45,668 nucleotides of DNA from Candidatus Woesearchaeota archaeon (lineage in GTDB: Archaea > Nanobdellota > Nanobdellia > Woesearchaeales > GW2011-AR9), in assembly GCA_016214025.1 (NCBI GenBank), contig JACRPH010000006.1, positions 1-45,668 on the forward strand. Reading direction: 5' to 3'. The position numbers and the translations under genes are program-made. The first letter of the stretch is position 1. The number at the start of each line of letters is the position of its first letter. Below, one piece after another: positions 1 through 8,070 of this stretch. The notes beneath the pieces are model-generated. The model saw only the letters and a list, made by a program, of their open reading frames with translations, had not been told where the DNA came from and did no database searches.

Positions 1-63
1 GATTACTACTCCTACCGTAAACGAATACGCAATCAGCTTATTCGTTACTGATTTTCCTACCAT
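1..63 (-). CDS. N-terminus of a truncated (window edge) protein, MVGKSVTNKLIAYSFTVGVVI...
   Basis: ATG at 63..61 on the minus strand, open to the window edge; strong Shine-Dalgarno-like GGGAGGTGG just upstream (about 72-82); hydrophobic N-terminus. Confidence 0.5.
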   Translation of the reverse strand, partial: MVGKSVTNKLIAYSFTVGVVI

Positions 64-141
64 TTTATATCCACCTCCCTTGGTTTAAATTATTATATTT
101 CCTCTTAAAACAGCTGGTGTTTAAAAAGTTTTCTTTTATCT

Positions 142-1940
142 GGGTCTGATTTTTAATTCCGTGAAAAGAGGTCAATTTTTGAAAATAATGAATGATTTCT
201 CATGGAACTTTCATATACCAAGAAAAAAAATACAAAATTTAACATTTTTTTTTCTTAAACCACTTCATTAACTATCTTAAACTCAAAATTCACTTAATTT
301 CTTCCATTCTTTCATGGCTCTCGCTAGTTTATTTTTGTTAAATTGAGAAAATTTAACCGTCGAATAAACCCAGCACGGCAAATATCTGTGCTAAATCAAA
401 CACAGTAAACTTTCTGAAATATTTTTTTCCTTCTTGCTTTGCTCTTTTCCTTTTTAGCAATGCCGAGAAACTAAGCAAACTTTTCCTACCCTTCTTCCTA
501 AATTTCTTCAGGGTTGATCCAAAAAATCCCTCTAATTTGTTATTTGTGAGAATTTCCCCTTCTGAAGCTATAAAATATTCAAAATTTTCTTTGATTCTTT
601 CAATTCTCTTTCGTAATTCTTTAGGAAATAGAGCTATTTCCCCATAAATTCTAGCAAAAATTTTCTTTGCAGATTCAGTTGATCTTATTGGTAGGGTTTC
701 TTTACGTCTTCTTCTAATGTTCTTCTTATCGTGCAGGATTCTTCTGAACGATTTCATCAGTTTCTTTTCCATAATCTCAATCATTTCTTGCTTTTGTTTT
801 TCAACTGTTTTGCAATTAATCTTGTATTTATGGACGTAAAACTTAACTTTCTCAATAGTTAAGTTTGCTTTAAATTGTTTGAAGTGTTCCATCAATTTCT
901 TCAATCTTTTCAGTTCAAAGTTACGATTGTAGAATATATTAAACAACAAGTACAGGTTATAGTAATCCATTAAACTCCATTTCACTTTCTTACCAACTTT
1001 AAGGCTTTCCTGGTATTCTTTTAATATCAGTTTGTTAAGATGAAATACACAAAACTGTAACTTTATTTTTCTTCCAAAAACCTCTTTAAATGCACTTGGA
1101 TACTCAAGTCTCATGTCGACTACAAATCCTTTGGGTATTTTATCACCGAATACTTCAGCAAGTATTTGCTTCAAAATTTTCTTGGAAAAATGGTAATGAA
1201 TTTTCTCATAGATTATCTTATTTTCTTTCAAATCAAAAAAGACTAATCGATATGCTCTTTTACCATCAATTGTGAGATACTGTTCGTCATAACCATAAAA
1301 GTGGTCTTTGATTTCATATTCGAATTCAATATTTTCAAACTCATCGTTAGATTTATCCACAATCTTGTGGATTGTGCTCTTAGAAATTTTAATACTCATC
1401 GTTTTTTTTAGATGGTTAACAATCTCTTCCTCAGATAATTGCTCTGAGAGGCTCAATACTTGAGATACAATGAATTGATTCAAAGAACCAATAATTCCAT
1501 CAAGCCATTCATTCTCTACTTGGATAGTTTTATCACAAATAGAGCAATACTGTTGCCCTTTCCGGAAGAAAGCATTGCTACTTTTACTCAAAATGTGTTT
1601 GCCCTTATTTGAGGAACCATTGTAATTACACACTTTTTCACAAGTACAACAGTTTGTTCTTGTAGTATGAACAATACCTGTATGTGAAATTATCACTTTA
1701 TTAGAAAACAAACCTGCTATTTCAAAAGCAGAAAAATTTATTAAGTTTGGATGAATTGCTTTCATTGTGTAAATACCTCTTTTTTGTCGTTATTGTTTAA
1801 CTTTAGCGACGAAGAAGAGGTTTATATATTTTTCGTTTTCGACGACAAACAGTAAAAAAATATTTTAAGTTCCACCAGAAATAAGGGCTAATATTTGGTT
1901 AATTTCAGAATACCCCATCACGGAGCTTTAAATCAGACCC
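142..1940. mobile_element. Insertion sequence with terminal inverted repeats and one transposase
   Basis: Left end gggtctgatttttaattccgtga (142-164) is an inverted copy, 19/23 identical, of right end tcacggagctttaaatcagaccc (1918-1940). Transposase ORF lies between. Possible degenerate 8-bp flank ttttatct / ttttctcc. Confidence 0.85.
353..1765 (-). CDS. DDE-type IS transposase with N-terminal Cys zinc-binding region
   Basis: 470 aa; Cys motifs (CCTCEKVC...CSICD), candidate acidic residues YLTIDGKR, VVDMRLEYPSAF and NNKLEGFFGSTLKKFR; located within a TIR-bounded element. Confidence 0.8.
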   Translation of the reverse strand: MKAIHPNLINFSAFEIAGLFSNKVIISHTGIVHTTRTNCCTCEKVCNYNGSSNKGKHILSKSSNAFFRKGQQYCSICDKTIQVENEWLDGIIGSLNQFIVSQVLSLSEQLSEEEIVNHLKKTMSIKISKSTIHKIVDKSNDEFENIEFEYEIKDHFYGYDEQYLTIDGKRAYRLVFFDLKENKIIYEKIHYHFSKKILKQILAEVFGDKIPKGFVVDMRLEYPSAFKEVFGRKIKLQFCVFHLNKLILKEYQESLKVGKKVKWSLMDYYNLYLLFNIFYNRNFELKRLKKLMEHFKQFKANLTIEKVKFYVHKYKINCKTVEKQKQEMIEIMEKKLMKSFRRILHDKKNIRRRRKETLPIRSTESAKKIFARIYGEIALFPKELRKRIERIKENFEYFIASEGEILTNNKLEGFFGSTLKKFRKKGRKSLLSFSALLKRKRAKQEGKKYFRKFTVFDLAQIFAVLGLFDG

Positions 1941-1985
1941 TTTTCTCCCAAAAGTTTATAAGCCAGCGTTTACTTTAGAGGCACT

Positions 1986-2294
1986 ATGGGAATTTTATTC
2001 AAGACTTACAACAGCCAGCACCAGCTGCATGTGTGCCGGGAAGTATGGCAGGTGGAAAATAAAGTACAATTAGAAGAGGCCCTAAGCATATTTCCCAAGA
2101 AGGAAGTAGCTAAAGCTAAGATAACCCCCACCGAAAAAGCCATTGAAATTGAGCTAAACACTTTAATCGTTCCTTGCCGGGACTTGGATGACTTAAAGAA
2201 AAAGTTTGGAATTCTGGCTGATTTGAAGATGAAATATCAGAAATTAGTTCCGCAGGTGCCGGCACAAAAGCCGAAGCCCGAGCAGAAGAAGTAA
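1986..2294 (+). CDS. Hypothetical protein (102 aa)
   Basis: Intact ORF with upstream AT-rich TATA-like 'gtttataagcc'. Confidence 0.6.
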   Translation: MGILFKTYNSQHQLHVCREVWQVENKVQLEEALSIFPKKEVAKAKITPTEKAIEIELNTLIVPCRDLDDLKKKFGILADLKMKYQKLVPQVPAQKPKPEQKK

Positions 2295-2314
2295 AAACAA
2301 TAATTTTGATTTGT

Positions 2315-3202
2315 TTATCTTTTCTTTAACGCTTCTACTATCAGGGGAGTAACGTCAATTCTGTTGCTGGGATGCTCAATGCAATTTGTGGTTACCACTC
2401 CGTTAACTCCGGCTTTCCTTAGCTTATCCAGAGCATTTTCTACCAATAATCCGTGTACGCCTAAAGCATAAATATTTTTGGCGCCTTTCTTCTTCGCATC
2501 TTTAGCTGCTTCAGCAATAGTATGCCCGGTACTGATAATGTCATCCACAATTATCACATTTCTATCTTGGATTATTACCGGATGGATCATCTTAACTTCT
2601 ACATGCCGGGAGGAAAAGCGAGTTTTCTTTAGCACCGTAGCCTGGACGTTGATGTGTTTAGCAATATCTTCAGCCCATTGGAATGATTCCCAATCCGGAC
2701 CGATAATTACTTCTTTAGAGAAATGCTTCTTAATGTATTCTGCAATCAACGGATTGGCGCTAAGCTTAATCGCCGGAATCTTAAAAATCTCTTTAAGCGA
2801 TTTGTAGCGGTGCAAATGCGGGTCGATGGTTATCAACTTATCAATGGAATTGTTGAGCAGTTTAGCCATCACCCGGCTGGAAATGCATTCTCCGGCATTG
2901 AAGCGCTTATCCTGCCGCATATAGCCTAAATATGGTGCGACTAAAGTTACTTTCTTTGCGCCTAAGTCTTTGGCTGTTTCCGCCGCGAATACGACATCAA
3001 ATAACGATTGATCAGGATGCGGCTGGAATGATTGGACGAGAACTACTTCGTGTCCTTTTACATCGCAGTTGAACTTGAGGTATAAATCGCCATCGGGAAA
3101 GGAAGCGATAGTTAATGGAGAGAACTTGGCGTTAAGTTTTTTAGCTAGTTTTTGGGCTATTTGGGCGGAATTTCCGCAGGTAGTTATTATCATGTTGGGC
3201 AC
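2315..3202 (-). CDS. prs: Ribose-phosphate pyrophosphokinase
   Basis: PRPP-binding loop VIIVDDIISTGHTI, FPDGDLYLKF, PYLGYMRQDKRF, DPHLHRYKSL. Confidence 0.92.
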   Translation of the reverse strand: MPNMIITTCGNSAQIAQKLAKKLNAKFSPLTIASFPDGDLYLKFNCDVKGHEVVLVQSFQPHPDQSLFDVVFAAETAKDLGAKKVTLVAPYLGYMRQDKRFNAGECISSRVMAKLLNNSIDKLITIDPHLHRYKSLKEIFKIPAIKLSANPLIAEYIKKHFSKEVIIGPDWESFQWAEDIAKHINVQATVLKKTRFSSRHVEVKMIHPVIIQDRNVIIVDDIISTGHTIAEAAKDAKKKGAKNIYALGVHGLLVENALDKLRKAGVNGVVTTNCIEHPSNRIDVTPLIVEALKKR

Positions 3203-3264
3203 CTCTTTTTAATGAGCAAAATAAGAAAACTTTATAAAGCCTTTGCTTATTTTCCAGAAACATA

Positions 3265-3372
3265 ATGAAACGAAGCTCACGCCGCTGGAAGAAAAAAGGC
3301 CAGATGCGCTGGAAATGGCAGCGCAAGAAGATAAAGAAAGCCAAGCGCAGAAGAAAGCTCCAGGCAACTTAA
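3265..3372 (+). CDS. Candidate ribosomal protein eL41 (35 aa, or 22 aa from ATG at 3304): MKRSSRRWKKKGQMRWKWQRKKIKKAKRRRKLQAT
   Basis: Tiny Arg/Lys/Trp-rich ORF absent from the ORF track; MRWKWxRKKIKKxKRRR resembles L41e; TATA-like ctttataaagcc about 30 nt upstream. Confidence 0.6.
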   Translation: MKRSSRRWKKKGQMRWKWQRKKIKKAKRRRKLQAT

Positions 3373-3528
3373 GTTAGTTCTTAGAATGTTTTTAGGTTAT
3401 GATTCTTTTAATTGTAACTTTTAATCTTTACCTTTTCTCTTAAATATTTTAATCCTTGCCAACATCAAAACAGTACAACTTCTCAGTTCTCAACAACCTT
3501 TAAATAGGAGTTGGATTTCGCTCAGCAG

Positions 3529-3753
3529 ATGAAGCTCAAGATTTATACTACGGAAATTTGCCCTGAATGCAAGGTAGTTAAGAGCTACTTAAAGGCGATG
3601 AATATTGACTTTGACGAAGTTTTGGTTAACACTCCTGAACTGGTAGAACACGTTATCAGCTTAACCGGTCAGCGCAGAGTTCCGGTGATCCAGACTGACA
3701 GCGATGTGATTGTTGGGTTTAATCAGGATAAGATTAAGTCATTGGCGTATTGA
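3529..3753 (+). CDS. Glutaredoxin/NrdH-like thiol-disulfide protein
   Basis: MKLKIYTTEICPECKVVKSYL with CPEC redox site and RVPVIQ cis-Pro loop. ATG at 3529 preferred over the listed TTG at 3511 because TATA tttaaata (3499-3506) predicts a leaderless start. Confidence 0.85.
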   Translation: MKLKIYTTEICPECKVVKSYLKAMNIDFDEVLVNTPELVEHVISLTGQRRVPVIQTDSDVIVGFNQDKIKSLAY

Positions 3754-3787
3754 TTGTTTTTAGTTTCTTCTTTACCTTTTTTTATCT

Positions 3788-6700
3788 TTACCTTCTCATC
3801 ACAATCAAAGCATAAATTGCTAATAGAAATATCAATATTCCTCCTAAGATATACAGCGCCTTTTCCCGCTTACTCACTTCACTGGCTTTTAGATCAGTAG
3901 TCCAGTTTACCGGAGTGATGTTTTTCTGCACCGCTTCTACCGGAGCAGCTGGAACCGCAGCCGTGCTTACGGTATTTGCTGCACTCTTAGGCGTTTCTGC
4001 TGGTTTGGCTGGTGTTGGTGCAGGAGTTGTCGTAGTGGTATTTACTACACAAGCGCTGCACGAGCCGCCGCAATCAACCTCACTTTCATCTCCATTCTTA
4101 GTTCCATCCGAACAAGAGATTACCGTAAAATTGTAAGTGTAATTTTTAGCATGAGTGGTAGTAAAGTTATCCATCGCTTCAAGGGTGAATGAATTACTTC
4201 CGGCACTTTTATAATACAGCTTAACTGAAGACAAATTAGAATAATCAAACAAAGTAGCATTGACTAATTGGGTTTTATCTTTGCCCAGATGCACCGTAGA
4301 AGAATAACTGACTGAAGTAATGGTGGGGGCTTGAGTGTCATTTACAACAACCGATAAATTTAGAATTACTGAAGTGGAATTATTTGAAATATTTAACGTA
4401 ACATTATAATTTCCCGTAACATTATATTGTTTGTTAATGGATAAGCTGGTTGCATTAGTTCCATCACCAAAGCCCCATAAATAAGTTAAGTTTCCAGTAA
4501 TATTGGTAGTGGCATTAAATAAGGTTGTATTTCCTACTTCTATAACTGTTTCATTAGTTCGCGGGGAAGTAATATTGTTAATCAATGAAGTTAGGTCTGA
4601 AGTAGTGTTAGTCGCATTAACAAAAATTACGCTTACATTTAAAATTCCTGATGAATTAACATTTCCAGCCAAATCATACGCATAGGCTTGGTAGTAAAGT
4701 GTAGTATTTGCGCTAAAAGTGTTAGCCATCAGAGTGTAATTGAATAAGCTGTCATTCTGTTGGCTCATGGAATAATTGCTCCAGTTGCCGCTATAATTCA
4801 AGCTGAATATTACTCCGGAAGAATTCAAATTCAAATCGCTTACATTGGCTCGGAAAGTGATGCTTTCATTGGTGTACAATGTTGCAGAGGTACAATTTAT
4901 ATTTAAAATCGAAGGAACAATAGTATCTATCATTATTTTATACTGCGTACTGCTATTTCCCCCTAAAGTATCGCTGGCAACAATGCTTAAAGTATAATTG
5001 CCATCACCTAAGCTGTTGTTCTGCTCTGGGGGAAGAGCACTAATTCCAAACGGATTTCCAGCAACAATTATCTGATGACTAAGGGAATAATTGGCGACGT
5101 TTAAACTTCCGCTGGAATTACTTAATACATTTAGTCCAGAACTGTTAGTAAAGTTATAAGTTAAAGATGAAATATTGGCTAGGCTGGAATTGGTTGAGTT
5201 TAAAGAGATATTTAATGCGAATGAAGCCCGATGGTAAGTATTATTTGCAGGAGAAGCGATTGTAAGCTGTATTGGTGTAGGAATAGATGTGGTGGTATAA
5301 TTAATGGTTACGGCTCTGGTTTCAGTGTATGCTTCAGTTAAGCTGTCATTTCCGTAAACGCGATAAGTGTAAGTGCCGCTATTTAATCCGGTTAAGTTGT
5401 AATAAAAGTTGGTGGAAGAATAATTAGTGAGAGTGTAATTGAAAGTGGTTGCATTGGCATTAGTCCAATCTAATCTAGCAGAAGATAATGGCACATCTGA
5501 AGTAACATTTATCCACAAACTATTTACGGAGATAACACTTCCATTAGCACTCATGCTGGAAGTAAAATTAATAATTGGCTTTACCGCAGCGAACACATCT
5601 ATCCTGGAAAAATTCAATCCTGAGCCCGTATCACTAATTACTTTTCCGGTTGCAGAGAACTTGCTTAATATTTGTGCGGGAGTTGGATTTGTTCCATACA
5701 CTGCTTTCCAATATTCTCTGAATAAAGCAGCAGCTCCCGCAGCATGAGGAGTAGCCATAGAAGTTCCGCTTAATGAAATCCAGCCCCCGTTAAGCGTAGT
5801 AGAATCAATGCCGGTTCCAGGCACCAGTAATTTCAGCAGGCTTCCTCGATTATATATTATGGCCTCATTTCCATCTGCTGCTCCTATAGGTATAGCATAT
5901 TGCACACAGGCAGGATTAGATATCCCGTCAGTCCATCCTGAATTTCCTGATGCGATGAACACGGATATATTTTTGGTGTAAGCTGCTGCTACTGCACTAG
6001 CAGTTAAATCTCCAGTGCAGTAACTCTGATAATGTACACAACTACTTCCGCTGCATCCTAAACTCATGCTGATAATGGAGATATTATATTTATTGGCATT
6101 CTGCACACACCAATCCATTCCGGCTACTACATCTGAAGAATGGCCTCCGCCGGCTGCACTTAATGCTTTAACTCCAATTAAATTTGCACCAGGAGCTACA
6201 CCCCGATAAGTATTGTTAGTGGAAGCAGCAATTCCAGCTACATGGGTCCCATGTCCATGGTCGTCTTTAGGATCAGCGTCGTTATTGTAAGTGTCCCATC
6301 CCCCAATGACTTTAGAACAGGAACTCCAATTCATAGTCGTATTAGTAGTGCCGTTAATCACTTGGTCAATATAAAATCCATAATCCGTAACTGAGCTATC
6401 GCTGACTAAGCGCACGTAAATTGTATCTCCAATTCCATGCGGAGTCCAGACATCAGTATCACTTTCTTTGTAGATAGCTAGAGTATTGTTGTTTTGGTCG
6501 TAAATGTAAATTCTATCCGTTGTATCTCCTCCGCTAGGCATGGCTTCCAGAGAGAAGTTAGCAAAGTGAACGGCTATGTTAGTATATCCGGATAAATTAA
6601 TCTTCCAGGTGTAATCCATGCTGTCATTATAGGGATGAGCAGATTCTACCGGTGTGGATAAATTAGCTACCGTTCCGCTTAATTGATAGGTTACCGGAGC

Positions 6701-7456
6701 GCATCCGCCTAACGCTGGATGAGTATAATCTATTCCGGTATCTACGATGCAGATAGTTTCACCAGAGCCGTCAATGGAATTGTTGTTTACGGAAAGGTTC
6801 CATACTAAAGTTGCGTTTATTCTGGGGACACTTTGGTCCAAGCTAACTTCAACTGGATAATCTAACAGAATCTGTTTGACTTTGTCGCTATTAACTAGCT
6901 CTGCTAGTGCTTCGGCAGTTTTTACTTCTCCAGCAAAAGCATTTACCGTGGAGAATTCTTGGGTAACTTCAAAATCGGCTTCCTGCTCCTGCATCTGGAT
7001 GATTTCACTTTCAGGTAAGGCTTCCTGAGCGATTCCTATGTTTAATTCTTCTTCTGAAGCAGTCCCTTCGGTGGTAATTATTTCCGGCTTTTCTTCCGGG
7101 GTTAACACTTCGACTTTGCTTTCCAGCTCAGCAATTACTTCCTGCTGTACTTCTTGGATGGCATCTTTACGCTGTTCTAAGTCAGCCGAAGTAGTTCCTA
7201 TGGTATCTTCTAATACGATTATAATTTTTGGCTCATTGTTTCCGGAGCGTATTTCCTGCACTAATTCTGGAGATAGTTTTTCGGTGCTGACTTTAGTTCC
7301 GCCTTCAAATACAACGTAGCCGGTTAAAGAATTATCTTCGTAATTGTTAACATAATCAGAATAGAACGCATAACCAAATAAAGCGCTAACTAGCAGGAAA
7401 CCTACCAGTATCTTCACATGCACCCAATTAACTTCGTCATCCATCTCTTTTTTCAA
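3788..7456 (-). CDS. Secreted/membrane-anchored S8 subtilisin-like protease with PKD-like repeats, Cys motif and C-terminal TM
   Basis: VDTGIDYTHP, DDHGHGTHVAG, GTSMATPHAAG catalytic motifs; CSDGTKNGDESEVDCGGSCSAC; N- and C-terminal hydrophobic segments. Confidence 0.92.
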   Translation of the reverse strand: MKKEMDDEVNWVHVKILVGFLLVSALFGYAFYSDYVNNYEDNSLTGYVVFEGGTKVSTEKLSPELVQEIRSGNNEPKIIIVLEDTIGTTSADLEQRKDAIQEVQQEVIAELESKVEVLTPEEKPEIITTEGTASEEELNIGIAQEALPESEIIQMQEQEADFEVTQEFSTVNAFAGEVKTAEALAELVNSDKVKQILLDYPVEVSLDQSVPRINATLVWNLSVNNNSIDGSGETICIVDTGIDYTHPALGGCAPVTYQLSGTVANLSTPVESAHPYNDSMDYTWKINLSGYTNIAVHFANFSLEAMPSGGDTTDRIYIYDQNNNTLAIYKESDTDVWTPHGIGDTIYVRLVSDSSVTDYGFYIDQVINGTTNTTMNWSSCSKVIGGWDTYNNDADPKDDHGHGTHVAGIAASTNNTYRGVAPGANLIGVKALSAAGGGHSSDVVAGMDWCVQNANKYNISIISMSLGCSGSSCVHYQSYCTGDLTASAVAAAYTKNISVFIASGNSGWTDGISNPACVQYAIPIGAADGNEAIIYNRGSLLKLLVPGTGIDSTTLNGGWISLSGTSMATPHAAGAAALFREYWKAVYGTNPTPAQILSKFSATGKVISDTGSGLNFSRIDVFAAVKPIINFTSSMSANGSVISVNSLWINVTSDVPLSSARLDWTNANATTFNYTLTNYSSTNFYYNLTGLNSGTYTYRVYGNDSLTEAYTETRAVTINYTTTSIPTPIQLTIASPANNTYHRASFALNISLNSTNSSLANISSLTYNFTNSSGLNVLSNSSGSLNVANYSLSHQIIVAGNPFGISALPPEQNNSLGDGNYTLSIVASDTLGGNSSTQYKIMIDTIVPSILNINCTSATLYTNESITFRANVSDLNLNSSGVIFSLNYSGNWSNYSMSQQNDSLFNYTLMANTFSANTTLYYQAYAYDLAGNVNSSGILNVSVIFVNATNTTSDLTSLINNITSPRTNETVIEVGNTTLFNATTNITGNLTYLWGFGDGTNATSLSINKQYNVTGNYNVTLNISNNSTSVILNLSVVVNDTQAPTITSVSYSSTVHLGKDKTQLVNATLFDYSNLSSVKLYYKSAGSNSFTLEAMDNFTTTHAKNYTYNFTVISCSDGTKNGDESEVDCGGSCSACVVNTTTTTPAPTPAKPAETPKSAANTVSTAAVPAAPVEAVQKNITPVNWTTDLKASEVSKREKALYILGGILIFLLAIYALIVMRR

Positions 7457-8070
7457 GAACAGGGAAAGAGGATAGGTATATAAAGGTTTGCGGGGGGTTT
7501 GCCACTATTTTTAATTAAATCCTGAACTAGAAACCAGTATAAGAACAATTCTTTCTCTATCTTTTGATGGTCGCAAAACTTCTTATTCACTATACCCCAA
7601 AACTTTTCGTTGTGCTTTCTTTCTTTTAGATGCATAACTTCATGATAAACAACATAATCAATTAATCTGTCTGGCAAATATTTTAGAAGAGTATTTATCG
7701 TTAAATTTTTTTGTGAACTACAACTAGCCCACTTAGAACTCATATTTCTAAAATTGACACCATTAATATTTAAATCGCATTCTAATAAAAAAAGATTGAC
7801 TTTATTCTTAACAATTTCTTTAAATTCTTCGGCAGTTCTATCCATTACTAACTTTTTATCTTTACTTTCTTTTAAAGAGGAGATAATTTCTGAGTTCTTT
7901 CTGTAAATCCAATTCTTATGCTTGTCAATCACCTCTTTATGATCTTTTGTGTTTTTTGGGAGAACAAGTAATAAATTTCCAGTTCTAAACTCTAAACGAG
8001 GATATCTAATATCTCTATAATCAACATCATATTCTACCTCCAAATCATAAATATTAATTTTCTTGTGCAT
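7453..8070 (-). CDS. YgjP/DUF45-like zinc metallopeptidase associated with type I RM
   Basis: YHEVMHLKERKHNEKFW (HExxH-like HEVMH with distal H). Confidence 0.8.
   Translation of the reverse strand: MHKKINIYDLEVEYDVDYRDIRYPRLEFRTGNLLLVLPKNTKDHKEVIDKHKNWIYRKNSEIISSLKESKDKKLVMDRTAEEFKEIVKNKVNLFLLECDLNINGVNFRNMSSKWASCSSQKNLTINTLLKYLPDRLIDYVVYHEVMHLKERKHNEKFWGIVNKKFCDHQKIEKELFLYWFLVQDLIKNSGKPPANLYIPILFPCS

Noticed and set aside
134-1948. 8-bp target-site duplication for the IS (ttttatct vs ttttctcc)
   Set aside because: Only 6/8 identity in low-complexity T-rich sequence; not convincing.
3141-3344. 67-aa minus ORF overlapping prs start
   Set aside because: Antisense of the eL41-like ORF; no independent support.
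3915-5747. Plus-strand ORFs antisense to subtilase 1 (3915-4136, 4503-4685, 5439-5747; likewise 7038-7319, 16785-17423, 18801-19055)
   Set aside because: Antisense to well-supported protease CDS. Similarity between 'QALHEPPQS...' antisense frames merely mirrors paralogy of the sense strand.
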